From: Mucilaginibacter phenanthrenivorans
Lineage (GTDB): Bacteria; Bacteroidota; Bacteroidia; Sphingobacteriales; Sphingobacteriaceae
Direction: 5' to 3'
Length of the DNA: 64,000 nucleotides
NCBI RefSeq assembly: GCF_024721155.1
Contig: NZ_JAHVAP010000008.1
Span: 1 to 64,000, forward strand
Position numbers and translations under genes: made by a program. The notes under the pieces were generated by a model. That model searched no databases. It saw only the letters and a program-made list of their open reading frames with translations, and had not been told where the DNA came from. Of this stretch, positions 7,868 to 16,268 are shown piece after piece; positions within the stretch are counted from its first letter, which is position 1; each line of letters starts with the position of its first letter.

Positions 7868-8863
7868 TCAAAAGTTTTTAAAGCCTATAAGTTCCCTAAC
7901 TTCTTTAATAGTCCGTTGCGCACTTTCTCTTGCTTTAATAGCGCCGTGCTTAGCAACCTGGCGTAAATACTGTGAATCGCCGGCAATATCATTTATTTTT
8001 TCGCGGATAGGTGCGGTGGCTATAATGATATCTTCAGCAAGCTGTTTTTTTAGATCGCCGTAACGGATCTGGCAGGTGTTGTACAGGTTGTCGAAATGCT
8101 CGTAAGTATCAACTGATGAAACAACTTTTATAATATCGAACAGGTTCTGGATCTCTACAGGTTTTTCCTGGTTCTCGGTTGTCGGCCCGCCATCGGTAAC
8201 GGCGCGCATTACCTTCTTACGAATAGCCTCAGGTGAATCAGAAAGGTAAACCGCATTGCCTTCGCCTTCCGATTTGCCCATTTTACCCTTACCGTCAAGC
8301 CCGGGGATCTTTACCAGGTTGTCGCTAAAGTTGAAAGCGTAAGGCTCTGGGAAATAATCCTTGTTATACAGCCTGTTAAAGCGGTTGCCGAAAGTACGGG
8401 CCATTTCCAGGTGTTGTTCCTGGTCCTTACCAACAGGCACTTTGGTGGCTTTGTGGATCAAAATATCGGCAGCCATTAAAACCGGGTAGGTTAATAAGCC
8501 TGCATTAACATTATCAGGGTTTGCGCGTACCTTATCCTTAAACGAAGTAGCGCGTTCCAACTCGCCTAAATAGGCGTTCATATTTAAATAAAGATACAGT
8601 TCAGCAGTTTCGGGCACGTCTGATTGTATGTAAATAGTGGCCCTTTCAGGGTCGATGCCCGCAGCAAGGTACTCTATCAACACCTGTTTAATATTACCGT
8701 GCAGGTCGGCAGGGGTAGGGTGCGTAGTTAACGAATGCAGATCCGCAATAAAAAAATAGCAGTTATATTCATGCTGCATCTTCACGAAGTTTTGTATAGC
8801 CCCGTAGTAATTTCCTAAGTGTAAGTTCCCGGTTGAACGAATTCCACTAACAACAGTTTCCAT
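7868..8863 (-). CDS. trpS: Tryptophanyl-tRNA synthetase
   Basis: This class I aminoacyl-tRNA synthetase charges tRNA-Trp in the cytosol. The 331-aa length matches bacterial TrpS. The HIGH-type motif appears as GNLHLGNYYGA (12-22) and the KMSKS-type motif as KMGKSEG near residue 195. The AIDRP-like position is less clear. Start is ATG at 8863, 37 bp from the divergent plsC start at 8901. The two promoters must therefore overlap, and the transcript may have almost no leader. Confidence 0.97.
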   Translation of the reverse strand: METVVSGIRSTGNLHLGNYYGAIQNFVKMQHEYNCYFFIADLHSLTTHPTPADLHGNIKQVLIEYLAAGIDPERATIYIQSDVPETAELYLYLNMNAYLGELERATSFKDKVRANPDNVNAGLLTYPVLMAADILIHKATKVPVGKDQEQHLEMARTFGNRFNRLYNKDYFPEPYAFNFSDNLVKIPGLDGKGKMGKSEGEGNAVYLSDSPEAIRKKVMRAVTDGGPTTENQEKPVEIQNLFDIIKVVSSVDTYEHFDNLYNTCQIRYGDLKKQLAEDIIIATAPIREKINDIAGDSQYLRQVAKHGAIKARESAQRTIKEVRELIGFKNF

Positions 8864-8866
8864 GGC

Positions 8867-8894
8867 GCGAAAGTAAGTAATTTTTATATTTTTG
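8867..8894. promoter_or_regulatory. Overlapping divergent promoter region trpS/plsC
   Basis: On the plus strand TATTTTTG (8887-8894) matches the TAnnTTTG -7 box and ends 6 bp before the plsC ATG at 8901. On the minus strand TACTTTCG (8867-8874) is a one-mismatch -7 box ending 3 bp before the trpS ATG. If both are used, both mRNAs would be essentially leaderless. Confidence 0.4.
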
Positions 8895-8900
8895 ATGGTG

Positions 8901-9629
8901 ATGAAATTGATCTTAAAGAAGGTGCATGTTTATTTATATGTGCTCAGCGTAGCCTTATCCTACTTTTTTTTCTGGCCGCTTTTTAAATATTTCTCTATAA
9001 AACCAGGCCGCTACCGCAACATGAACAGGCTTCGCCGTTATTGGGCAATCATCAGCTCCGGCCTTGTTGGATTCTTTTATCGTTTTGAATATGAGGAGGC
9101 TATCGACTGGAATAAGACCTACATTGTTTGTCCTAACCACACCTCAAACCTGGATATTTCGGCCATGTGTGTTTTGGTAAACAGCAATTGCAGCTTTATG
9201 GGGAAGGAAGAGTTGAAGGACGGATTGGTTACCGGCTTGTTTTTTCGATCGGTGGATATTCCTGTAAATCGCGATAGCAAAATGTCGTCATACCGGGCTT
9301 TTAAAAAGGCAACCCAAAAGTTAAAAGAAGGCACTACACTGATCATTTTTCCCGAAGGGAAGATCAGCGACGATTACCCACCTACGTTACATGAGTTTAA
9401 GAATGGCCCGTTCCGGCTGGCTATTGATCATAAAATACCAATTATTCCGGTTTCCTCATCAAACACGTGGATGCACCTTTGGGATGACGGAACTAAATAC
9501 GGCACCCGCCCCGGAATCTGTAAATTTCACGTTCATAAACCAATAGAAACGGCCAATCTTACAGTTGATGACGAAGAGAAATTAAAGGACCTGGTATATG
9601 GAATTATAAGTAAAGCTTTGGTTTATTGA
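8901..9629 (+). CDS. 1-acyl-sn-glycerol-3-phosphate acyltransferase (PlsC family), copy 1
   Basis: The membrane-associated enzyme is expected to add an acyl chain to lysophosphatidic acid in phospholipid synthesis. It has an N-terminal hydrophobic segment (about 10-28), the HX4D catalytic motif NHTSNLD, and the motif III FPEG. I chose ATG 8901 over the upstream TTG (8892) and ATG (8895) codons because it aligns with the start of the tandem paralogue (MKLVLKR against MKLILKK). That gives 242 aa. The paralogue at 9736-10467 follows after 106 bp of inverted repeat. Other lyso-lipid acceptors are possible. Confidence 0.88.
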   Translation: MKLILKKVHVYLYVLSVALSYFFFWPLFKYFSIKPGRYRNMNRLRRYWAIISSGLVGFFYRFEYEEAIDWNKTYIVCPNHTSNLDISAMCVLVNSNCSFMGKEELKDGLVTGLFFRSVDIPVNRDSKMSSYRAFKKATQKLKEGTTLIIFPEGKISDDYPPTLHEFKNGPFRLAIDHKIPIIPVSSSNTWMHLWDDGTKYGTRPGICKFHVHKPIETANLTVDDEEKLKDLVYGIISKALVY

Positions 9630-9717
9630 GTTGATTAGGTTGGGTTAAGTTGAATAAGTTCTGAAAATAGCGAACTCAATCTAACCTATTCAACTTATTA
9701 AACTCAATCCAACTTTT
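9625..9717. repeat. Family C inverted repeat (TTGGGTTGAG-type arms)
   Basis: The left arm (9625-9662) is built from degenerate gttgattaggttgggttaag words. The right arm (9674-9717) is built from their complements (ctcaatccaac). The element overlaps the TGA stop of plsC copy 1 (9627-9629). It ends 18 bp before the next ATG. Confidence 0.6.
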
Positions 9718-9735
9718 TCCTTAAATTCGCCCACC

Positions 9736-10467
9736 ATGAAACTCGTTTTAAAAAGGATCCATACCCACTTTTACAGGTATAGTGTAGCCCTCTTTTTTTT
9801 ATTGGTTTGGCCAATTCTGTTTTTTCTCTCGCGTAAGCAAACCCATTATAAATATATCAATGGCTTTAGGCGGTTCATTATTTTTTGCAGCACGCTTATT
9901 TCCGGGATCTTTTTTAATGTAGATTACGAAGTTCCTATTGACTGGAAACGTACCTATATAATAGTGGGGAACCATACTTCCAACCTCGACGTTTCCGCAA
10001 TAAACCTGGCAGCTAAAAATAACCATTGCTTTATTGGCAAAGAGGAACTGCTGAGTAACCTGGTACTCGGCTTCTTTTTCAGAACGATAGATATTACTGT
10101 GAACCGGGAAAGCAAAATGTCATCATTCCGGGCTTTTAAAACCGCTGCCGAGAGGATTAAAAACGGGGTAAGTGTAGTGATCTTCCCGGAGGCCACCATT
10201 CCGGAGGACTATCCGCCGACTTTGCATCCATTTAAAAACGGCGCGTTCCGCCTTGCAATTGAATTGAAGGTTCCTATAATCCCGATAACTTCGCTTGATA
10301 CCTGGAAGGTTTTATGGGATACCGGCAGTGAATATGGCAGCAGGCCGGGGATTTGTGATATATTTGTACACAAACCAATCGAAACTGCGCATTTAACGGT
10401 AGATGATGCCGATACCCTGCGCGACCAGGTTTACGATATTATTAAACAAAAATTGGCGACAGCATGA
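9736..10467 (+). CDS. PlsC-family acyltransferase, copy 2 (variant motif III)
   Basis: The 243-aa protein is a tandem paralogue of the preceding acyltransferase, with similar layout throughout. It has an N-terminal hydrophobic segment, NHTSNLD (HX4D) intact, and the VNRESKMSS region shared with copy 1. The motif III glycine is replaced: FPEA instead of FPEG. This may change phosphate binding, so the acceptor could differ or activity be reduced; that is an inference. The final TGA overlaps the gatC ATG by 4 bp (ATGA), implying translational coupling. A TAAATTCG near-match to a -7 box lies just upstream. Confidence 0.85.
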   Translation: MKLVLKRIHTHFYRYSVALFFLLVWPILFFLSRKQTHYKYINGFRRFIIFCSTLISGIFFNVDYEVPIDWKRTYIIVGNHTSNLDVSAINLAAKNNHCFIGKEELLSNLVLGFFFRTIDITVNRESKMSSFRAFKTAAERIKNGVSVVIFPEATIPEDYPPTLHPFKNGAFRLAIELKVPIIPITSLDTWKVLWDTGSEYGSRPGICDIFVHKPIETAHLTVDDADTLRDQVYDIIKQKLATA

Positions 10468-10769
10468 CCATTGACCAGGAAACAGTAGATAAGATAGCCC
10501 ATCTTGCGCGCCTTGAGTTGAGCGGCGACGAAACGCAGGAAATGATAAAGGATATGAGCAAGATCCTTGATTTTATGGCTAAACTGAACGAAATAAATAC
10601 AACCGGCGTTGAACCGCTTGTTTACATGACGAATGAAGTAAATGTTTTGCGTGAGGATGTGGTAAGGCAGGAAATAACCCACCAGGAAGCCCTGCAAAAT
10701 GCCCCGAAGCATGATGATGACTACTTTTTAGTAGCAAAGGTGATCGATTTGAAGTCCGAAAGTCAGTAA
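10464..10769 (+). CDS. gatC: Asp-tRNA(Asn)/Glu-tRNA(Gln) amidotransferase subunit C
   Basis: GatC is the small scaffold subunit of the GatCAB amidotransferase, which converts mischarged Glu-tRNA-Gln or Asp-tRNA-Asn to the amide forms. The 101-aa protein shows the family pattern: VDKIAHLARLELS at the N-terminus, an internal MSKILDFMAKL helix, and a C-terminal region with LREDVV. gatA and gatB are not in the window. The start overlaps the stop of the upstream acyltransferase by 4 bp. The last codons (KSESQ and stop) lie inside a family B repeat, so the extreme C-terminus is repeat-encoded. Confidence 0.93.
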   Translation: MTIDQETVDKIAHLARLELSGDETQEMIKDMSKILDFMAKLNEINTTGVEPLVYMTNEVNVLREDVVRQEITHQEALQNAPKHDDDYFLVAKVIDLKSESQ

Positions 10770-10915
10770 CGTCGGAAACGACGGGAAGTCAGTAAAGTCC
10801 GAAAGACTGATGCTAAATCTAATTAAGAAGTCCAATAGTTTATATTAAATTTCTAATTTTTAGCCGGTTAAACAAATAATCTTCCGGACTTTCGGAGTTT
10901 TTCGACTTTCGGACT
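10752..10915. repeat. Family B inverted repeat (GTCCGAAAGTC arms)
   Basis: The left arm (10752-10806) repeats words such as agtccgaaagtcagtaa. The right arm (10881-10915) has the complementary cttccggactttcgg and cgactttcggact. The left arm includes the last five codons and the stop of gatC. Confidence 0.7.
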
Positions 10916-10963
10916 AAAAAACTGTAACAAAACCTACCTCATTGCAGTCAAATCAGAAAAAAT

Positions 10964-11689
10964 ATGACACCACTTATCACCCTTAAGGATATAGGACGTA
11001 AATATGTTATCGGTACAGAAATAATTCATGCCTTAAAGTCTGTTACGTTAACTATAAATAAAGGGGAGTTCGTAGCATTGATGGGGCCATCCGGGTCAGG
11101 AAAATCAACACTGATGAATATTTTGGGCTGCCTGGACACACCATCAAAGGGAGAATATATTTTAAATGGCATCAACGTAAGCCATATGACGGACAATGAA
11201 CTGGCCGAAGTAAGAAATACCGAGATTGGCTTCGTATTCCAGACATTTAACCTGCTGCCCCGCAACACGGCGCTTGACAACGTGGCGTTGCCATTGGTAT
11301 ACGCAGGGATTAACAAGGAAACCAGGAAGGCCCGTGCTAAGGTAAGCCTGGAAAATGTGGGTTTAGGCAACCGTATGGATCATAAACCAAATGAATTATC
11401 CGGAGGTCAGCGCCAGCGTGTAGCCGTTGCCCGTGCCCTTATCAATAACCCCTCAATTATTTTGGCCGATGAGCCTACAGGTAACCTGGATACCAAAACC
11501 TCGATCGAAATAATGGGGCTAGTGGAGGATATTCACGCAAAGGGAAATACCATTATTTTAGTAACACACGAAGAAGACATTGCCTTGCACGCCCACCGCA
11601 TTGTACGCATGCGTGATGGCCTCGTGGAGAATGATTACGCCAATACCAATATCCAAACGGTTGACAGGCATAGTATTCCAGCGGTGTAA
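10964..11689 (+). CDS. ABC transporter ATP-binding protein (LolD/MacB type)
   Basis: This 241-aa cytosolic ATPase is of the subfamily that pairs with FtsX-like permeases for lipoprotein release or efflux. It has Walker A GPSGSGKST (about residues 41-49), a Q-loop in FQTFNLLP, the signature LSGGQRQRVAVARAL, Walker B ILADEPTG, and the H-loop VTHEED. No permease is adjacent. An FtsX-type permease of matching type lies 6.8 kb away at 18469-19716, and the two could be partners (inference). The gene ends 7 bp from the convergent small secreted gene. Confidence 0.93.
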   Translation: MTPLITLKDIGRKYVIGTEIIHALKSVTLTINKGEFVALMGPSGSGKSTLMNILGCLDTPSKGEYILNGINVSHMTDNELAEVRNTEIGFVFQTFNLLPRNTALDNVALPLVYAGINKETRKARAKVSLENVGLGNRMDHKPNELSGGQRQRVAVARALINNPSIILADEPTGNLDTKTSIEIMGLVEDIHAKGNTIILVTHEEDIALHAHRIVRMRDGLVENDYANTNIQTVDRHSIPAV

Positions 11690-11696
11690 CAATTGT

Positions 11697-12125
11697 TTAT
11701 TCCAGCTTTAGTCTGAACACAAAACGGTTATGCTGAGCGTCAAAATAATAAAAGTCAAGATAATTCTTATTAGCTATTTTAGCTTGATTCAAAATCTCGT
11801 TTAAGGGTATTTTTATCGGCTTGAAAGTGCCCTTACTTTTTGACAGTAATATTCTTTTTCTATTTTTATCTAACAAATATAAGCCTGTTTCGCACTCAGA
11901 ACATGGTGTGTCGTCACCATAAGAAAAACTTAAAATATCATTTGGTTTGATCTTGCTTCTTTTAATGGTTATCGGTGGATTTTTATCCTGTTGATTATAT
12001 AGTGCAATAGTTTTGTTATTGTAGAGTATATGCCAGAAGTCTGTGGTATCGACAATGGTTTTTGCCAACCCCGAAAACGGTAAGGATATTACTAAGCCAA
12101 TAATAAATAATGTAAATTTTTTCAT
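11697..12125 (-). CDS. Small secreted protein, unknown
   Basis: The 142-aa product has a signal peptide (about 1-21, ending GLAK). The mature domain is small, beta-rich-looking, with a Cys-x-x-Cys pair in PCSECE, but no known domain. Start is ATG at 12125. It converges on the ABC ATPase gene with only 7 bp between the stops. It could be a small periplasmic protein; no function is assigned. Confidence 0.65.
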   Translation of the reverse strand: MKKFTLFIIGLVISLPFSGLAKTIVDTTDFWHILYNNKTIALYNQQDKNPPITIKRSKIKPNDILSFSYGDDTPCSECETGLYLLDKNRKRILLSKSKGTFKPIKIPLNEILNQAKIANKNYLDFYYFDAQHNRFVFRLKLE

Positions 12126-12240
12126 TTCCAGTTATTTCATTCCCGTTGCTTCAGATTTCCATTATCCACCTACTCCCAGTACAAAGTGAAGCCTATGAGT
12201 TTGGCAGTTTTAAAGCGAACATCAGACCATTTTATCATAT

Positions 12241-12864
12241 TTACCAGCAATGTGAGCAGATTCTTGTAATAAATTCAGCCATGTGAATTGTTTTTTCGGG
12301 AGAAACGGGATCGTAGTCGCCTATAATAAGTGAGTGCTCAACCACTTCGATCATGAAATTATCCATCCGTACATCCATTACCGCATTTCTGAAATTCCGA
12401 TCAATGGCACGGGTTGCCTTTTCCCGGTCGTTGATTAACACATAAAAAGTATCGCTAAAGGGCTTATCCTCATCAAAGTCGAGCTCAACTGGGTGAACCA
12501 GTTCAATAATCTTATCAGCCAGTGTTTCACGACGAATTAATACCCGGCCAAAATCGTTTTTCAAATAGGCGAGCGCCCAAACCTGGTATTTAGGGATCTC
12601 AGCTATGCCTTGCCTGCCCGCCACCCGCGACACGGTTTCAACAAAAAGAATGTAACAATCATTATTATTATCCTGTTTAATAACAAATGAGCCCCGGATG
12701 TTTATGCTGACATAACCCCGGAAAACCTCGAATTGCTCAAGCTGGAAATTTATATCGTAAGTTAACTGAATTCCAAATTTTGCCTTCAACGCTGTGTAGG
12801 TATCATTATACCAGTCAATTGTATCCGATGTTAGCGCAATTGTATCAAAAGGGGAGTTGTCCAT
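12241..12864 (-). CDS. Conserved-looking cytoplasmic protein, unknown
   Basis: The protein has 207 aa from ATG 12864; the longer reading frame begins at a TTG (12885), which I consider less likely. There is no signal peptide or membrane segment. The sequence alternates beta-like stretches (YVSINIRGSFVI, CYILFVETVSRV) and an acidic loop (VELDFDEDKPFSD). This suggests a compact alpha/beta fold, but I do not recognise it. It lies between two other minus-strand unknowns with gaps of 115 and 57 bp. Confidence 0.6.
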   Translation of the reverse strand: MDNSPFDTIALTSDTIDWYNDTYTALKAKFGIQLTYDINFQLEQFEVFRGYVSINIRGSFVIKQDNNNDCYILFVETVSRVAGRQGIAEIPKYQVWALAYLKNDFGRVLIRRETLADKIIELVHPVELDFDEDKPFSDTFYVLINDREKATRAIDRNFRNAVMDVRMDNFMIEVVEHSLIIGDYDPVSPEKTIHMAEFITRICSHCW

Positions 12865-12921
12865 TAAAAATTTAGTGTTTCTCAAAAATACTTAATGAAT
12901 GTTAATAAACAAAAGACATGC

Positions 12922-13701
12922 TTATTTCCACCATTGTATCTCTCCCGGTTTTTTAGCATCCTTGTTTGCAGCCATTTCAGTAGCCAGGCCCTGCCAACCG
13001 TTTTTTAAATATTTTGCGTTAGGCGAAAAATCACCCGCGCCGATATCAAGGTCGCCACTATTTGGGATTCTGAAATCGCCCCAGTTACAGCGCTGGATCA
13101 ATCTTTCATTATAGGAACGCCACTCGCCAATAAACTGGTTGTTAGTAAAGCTATCTGAAGCGGAATCTATATCATCATATTTTGCGTTGCCATCCTTGTC
13201 AACATAGAATTTTGATATGAATACCCCCTTAAATTTTCCTGAATGCCTTTGTTTTTTATCTTCAGAAAATGAATAATCGCCAACTATAACAAATTGCCCC
13301 TTTATCCCCGTGTTTTTATACATGTCATCAACTCCGTTTGAGGTCACTTTGCGCTTCCTGATGTTTGAGATGGTGACGGAGCCCCGAAATTCTTCTATAT
13401 TGGTTTTAACCATCGATTTACCATATACATAGTAAGTATCGGCTAATACATTGCTTTTTGTGACCGATATAAACTTAATGCGGATTCGCTCATAAGTATT
13501 GCCGATAAAACCATAAACAATAGCATTGTCGGTCTGGGTAAATAGTTTTGAAAAATCAAAACGGATAAGTTGCCCCTTCAGTTCGGGTGGGGCAAGGTCC
13601 TGGGCCTGAAGTTGCTTTTTTTTAAACAATTGGGGCTCTGATTGCCCAAAGGCAAAAAAACAATAAGCAAGCAGGATGAAGGTAAATAAGGTGTTTTTCA
13701 T
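12922..13701 (-). CDS. Secreted protein, unknown
   Basis: The 259-aa product has an N-terminal signal peptide (about 1-19, cleavage near FGQS). The mature protein has no motif I recognise. It contains beta-rich stretches (RIRIKFISVTKSNVLADTY, GQFVIVGDYSFSED) and ends in a Trp-containing EIQWWK tail. The content suggests a periplasmic or surface protein. Start is ATG at 13701, 117 bp after the chitinase-like gene on the same strand. Confidence 0.68.
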   Translation of the reverse strand: MKNTLFTFILLAYCFFAFGQSEPQLFKKKQLQAQDLAPPELKGQLIRFDFSKLFTQTDNAIVYGFIGNTYERIRIKFISVTKSNVLADTYYVYGKSMVKTNIEEFRGSVTISNIRKRKVTSNGVDDMYKNTGIKGQFVIVGDYSFSEDKKQRHSGKFKGVFISKFYVDKDGNAKYDDIDSASDSFTNNQFIGEWRSYNERLIQRCNWGDFRIPNSGDLDIGAGDFSPNAKYLKNGWQGLATEMAANKDAKKPGEIQWWK

Positions 13702-13783
13702 GCTTAGGTAGTTAGAAGTTACACGATTTACAAATTCAATTCTGAAGTTAAATACTATCCCCCTTTTAAAATTGGGATAAAAG

Positions 13784-13808
13784 AGCCTTAGCCTTGCGCT
13801 TAGGTGCT
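13784..13808 (-). terminator. Possible terminator after the chitinase-like gene
   Basis: On the minus strand, arms agcacctaagc and gctaaggct form an imperfect hairpin followed by cttttat. It lies 10 bp past the stop of the gene at 13819. Confidence 0.4.
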
Positions 13809-13818
13809 ACTAAGTTAA

Positions 13819-14808
13819 TTAAAAAGGCTTCATTTTTCCGCATGAACAGGCACAATTTGCGTCAGAAATCCCAAGTTCCTTTAAAAAATGCTGGTAGAAT
13901 CCTATCCGGTCGGTCATGCTAAAGATATTTTCGCCTTTATTACATTCTACTTCGCCATTTATAATATTGATGGTCATGCCAAAGCCGGGCACACGGTTTG
14001 CAGCCTTATCGGCGGCGTTGGGTTGCCATTTACCAATCATTACGTCGTGCGCAGATGGTTTGGCGGTTTGGGGCGTCATCCAAAAATAGATTGCTGTTTT
14101 AAAAGCTGCAACCGGGTCTGTCTCTACCAGTTCAGGATTATTCAATAATATTTTTTTATCGCCGAAAATACAATCAGACGCATAGCCGTAATTGCCATTG
14201 TAGCTAATTTGCAGCGGTCCGCGGCCATAATATTTCTTTCCGGGCACGGCAGGGTAGGCGTCATTATCAGAAATATAGGGCAGCGATGTATTGTTTTCAT
14301 GGATGAACATTAAACCATCGTCGTATTTGCCATTTTCACCATGACGGGTTTCATGTGCTATATTGGCAAAAAATGCGGCTAATTCCTTTTTGTTGGTTTG
14401 CAGGTCCTTTTCGGCGCAGAAGTTTCCGTAATTTATCACATAGGTGCTATCTGGTTTCTTTTTGGCCCAATCCTCGTTCCAATCTTCATCCTGGCGGATA
14501 GTAGTTGATTTACCGGTACTTTTATCGGTGCGGATGAACTGGTAGATGGAAATACCACGCCGGGTTACCTTAACGCTTACCTGGCCCAATTCGTTTATAG
14601 CCTTTACAAAGGCTGTATAGGTATAAAACTTATCTCGTTGCGGAAATAGTGCGTTGAACTGCGACTCGCTTAAAAAGCTGGTTACGGGAGTTCTGGGAGC
14701 CGCAACGCTATCAGCTGTTTTGGGATTGGTTGTCCCGGCACAATTTAAACCGGCGAATAATATTACAGCAAGTAAAAATGGGGATATACTATAGAGGGAT
14801 TTTTTCAC
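13819..14808 (-). CDS. GH19 chitinase-like secreted hydrolase
   Basis: The protein is expected to cleave beta-1,4-linked GlcNAc polymers (chitin, or peptidoglycan as a lysozyme-like enzyme). The GH19 signatures are ANIAHETRHG, with the likely general acid Glu (E153), a second acidic candidate in FIHEN (E171), and YYGRGPLQISYNGNYG, the substrate-cleft motif. The start is a GTG at 14808, giving a signal peptide that begins with Lys-Lys; an upstream TTG at 14829 is the alternative. A Cys at the end of the hydrophobic stretch (GLNC) might be lipidated, but the lipobox is poor. The C-terminus is Cys-rich (CACSC). It has no chitin-related neighbours. Confidence 0.85.
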   Translation of the reverse strand: MKKSLYSISPFLLAVILFAGLNCAGTTNPKTADSVAAPRTPVTSFLSESQFNALFPQRDKFYTYTAFVKAINELGQVSVKVTRRGISIYQFIRTDKSTGKSTTIRQDEDWNEDWAKKKPDSTYVINYGNFCAEKDLQTNKKELAAFFANIAHETRHGENGKYDDGLMFIHENNTSLPYISDNDAYPAVPGKKYYGRGPLQISYNGNYGYASDCIFGDKKILLNNPELVETDPVAAFKTAIYFWMTPQTAKPSAHDVMIGKWQPNAADKAANRVPGFGMTINIINGEVECNKGENIFSMTDRIGFYQHFLKELGISDANCACSCGKMKPF

Positions 14809-14942
14809 GGTATTATTTTTAATACTCAAAGTTGGGAATAAAATTTATATAACGCTCAAAAGGGTGTAGTGTTTCCTTTTATGAAACTATGTAAAATTTA
14901 AACCCAAAATGAAAACATCCCGAATCAAAGTCATAAATTCGA

Positions 14943-14960
14943 TCCCGGTGATTATCGGGA
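14943..14960 (+). promoter_or_regulatory. CCCGGT hairpin in leader
   Basis: The arms tcccggt and atcggga (one G-T wobble) lie 28 bp before the start of the cobalamin adenosyltransferase gene. Similar hairpins occur before the genes at 18469 and 61039. Function unknown. Confidence 0.35.
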
Positions 14961-14988
14961 CGAACATCCGATATCCGATTTCAAAGAA

Positions 14989-15540
14989 ATGAAGATATAT
15001 ACAAAAACGGGAGATAAAGGCCTTACATCATTAATTGGTGGCACGCGCGTGGCAAAGTATCACATCCGCATTGAAAGCTATGGCACGGTTGATGAACTTA
15101 ATTCTTATATTGGCTTAATAAGCGACCAGGAAATTTCGGCGCATGATAAAAAGATCCTAAAGGAAATACAGGACAGATTGTTTACTGTTGGTGCATCCCT
15201 GGCAGCCGATCCGGAAAAATCAAAAATGGTGATACCAGATCTTCATATCGAAGATATTGAATTGCTTGAGCAGGAAATGGATAAAATGAATGAAACCCTG
15301 CCGGAGTTGAGGCATTTTATTTTGCCGGGTGGCAGCAATACCATATCTTATTGCCATATTGCACGCTGTGTATGCCGCAGGGCTGAAAGGATAACGGTCC
15401 ATCTTGCTGAGGAAAGTAAGGTTGATGAAAAAGTGACTATCTATTTAAACAGGCTAAGCGATTACCTGTTTACACTGGCAAGGAAGATAGGGCATGAAAA
15501 TAACGTGCCTGAAAATAAATGGATGCCAAGGAGTTCATAG
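14989..15540 (+). CDS. ATP:cob(I)alamin adenosyltransferase (PduO/MMAB type)
   Basis: The 183-aa cytosolic enzyme transfers the 5'-deoxyadenosyl group from ATP to cob(I)alamin to make the active coenzyme B12. Diagnostic motifs are YTKTGDKGLTSLIGG (4-18) for the ATP site, SYGTVDELNSYIGL, and the conserved RRAER helix near the C-terminus. Its presence implies B12-dependent enzymes elsewhere in the genome. The last residues (SS) and the TAG stop lie within the left arm of a family A repeat. Confidence 0.95.
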   Translation: MKIYTKTGDKGLTSLIGGTRVAKYHIRIESYGTVDELNSYIGLISDQEISAHDKKILKEIQDRLFTVGASLAADPEKSKMVIPDLHIEDIELLEQEMDKMNETLPELRHFILPGGSNTISYCHIARCVCRRAERITVHLAEESKVDEKVTIYLNRLSDYLFTLARKIGHENNVPENKWMPRSS

Positions 15541-15679
15541 TTAATGGTTGATAGTTCATGGGTGGAAAGAAAAAAGTTAGTAGCGTAGGGTGAATTGCGA
15601 TGATCCATGAACAGCAGGCCATGAAATACACCATACAATTGCCATTTTTACTATGAACTATGAACCATTAACCATGAAC
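15533..15679. repeat. Family A inverted repeat
   Basis: The left arm 15533-15561 and right arm 15651-15679 are reverse complements at about 26 of 29 positions. The left arm supplies the last two codons and the stop of the adenosyltransferase gene. The right arm ends 22 bp before the promoter of the DUF2795 gene. Confidence 0.75.
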
Positions 15680-15700
15680 TGAAATTAAATGAGAAAAAAT

Positions 15701-15733
15701 ATTGATAATCGAATAAAAAATATTATACTTTTG
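15701..15733 (+). promoter_or_regulatory. Bacteroidota-type promoter for the DUF2795 gene
   Basis: ATTG at 15701-15704 (-33) and TACTTTTG at 15726-15733 (-7 consensus TAnnTTTG) are separated by 21 bp. The ATG follows 40 bp later. Confidence 0.6.
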
Positions 15734-15773
15734 CGAAAAAGTAAATTTACCGAACAAAAATAAATTATAGAAT

Positions 15774-15995
15774 ATGTATTGGACACTTGAATTGGCATCA
15801 CACCTTGAAGATGCGCCCTGGCCTGCAACAAAAGATGAATTGATTGACTACGCTATCCGTTCCGGAGCGCCTGTTGAGGTTATTGAAAACTTACAGGCAT
15901 TGGAGGATGACGGTGAGCCATACGAGAATATTGAAGAGATATGGCCTGATTACCCTACAAAAGATGACTTCTTTTTTAACGAAGACGAGTACTAA
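15774..15995 (+). CDS. DUF2795 domain protein
   Basis: The 73-aa acidic cytosolic protein matches the DUF2795 type common in Bacteroidota: MYWTLELASHLEDAPWPATKDELIDYA, with helix and turn residues conserved, then a very acidic C-terminal tail. The function is not known for the family. It has its own good promoter (15701-15733) and its own terminator, so it is an independent and probably well-expressed single-gene unit. Confidence 0.85.
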   Translation: MYWTLELASHLEDAPWPATKDELIDYAIRSGAPVEVIENLQALEDDGEPYENIEEIWPDYPTKDDFFFNEDEY

Positions 15996-16014
15996 AGTGC
16001 TTGTAAACAGCTAA

Positions 16015-16039
16015 AAACCTTGCTCAGCAGGGTTTTTTT
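16015..16039 (+). terminator. Terminator of the DUF2795 gene
   Basis: Arms aaaccttgct and agcagggttt flank a one-base centre and lead into a run of seven T. It begins 20 bp past the stop. Confidence 0.75.
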
Positions 16040-16110
16040 GTTGGCGCCCCTTTTTGGAATGGTTTTGGTTAATGTGAAAATGTAACATTATCAACTAAAA
16101 CTTTTACAAA

Positions 16111-16260
16111 ATGAGAAGCTTACTTTATTTAATCGCAGTTATCCTGGTAATAGGATGGATCTTTGGATTTTTTGTTTACCCGGTTGGCGGGGGACTTATC
16201 CACGTTCTTTTAGTAATAGCTGTAATTGCCTTGCTTTTAGGGATAATCAGAAGGGCATAG
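16111..16260 (+). CDS. Lmo0937-type small membrane protein
   Basis: The 49-aa protein (start ATG 16111, stop TAG 16258-16260) is almost entirely two membrane helices: LLYLIAVILVIGWIFGFFV and LIHVLLVIAVIALLLGII. They are joined by a Gly-rich turn (YPVGGG), and the protein ends in Arg-Arg-Ala. This is the pattern of the lmo0937/DUF5670 family of stress-associated small membrane peptides found in many bacteria. Function unknown. Its stop codon lies just before a family A repeat. Confidence 0.75.
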   Translation: MRSLLYLIAVILVIGWIFGFFVYPVGGGLIHVLLVIAVIALLLGIIRRA

Positions 16261-16268
16261 TTCTTTTA

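Noticed and set aside
8892..9629. TTG start at 8892 for the first acyltransferase
   Set aside because: The alignment with the tandem paralogue starts at ATG 8901, and the upstream codons overlap a probable -7 promoter box.
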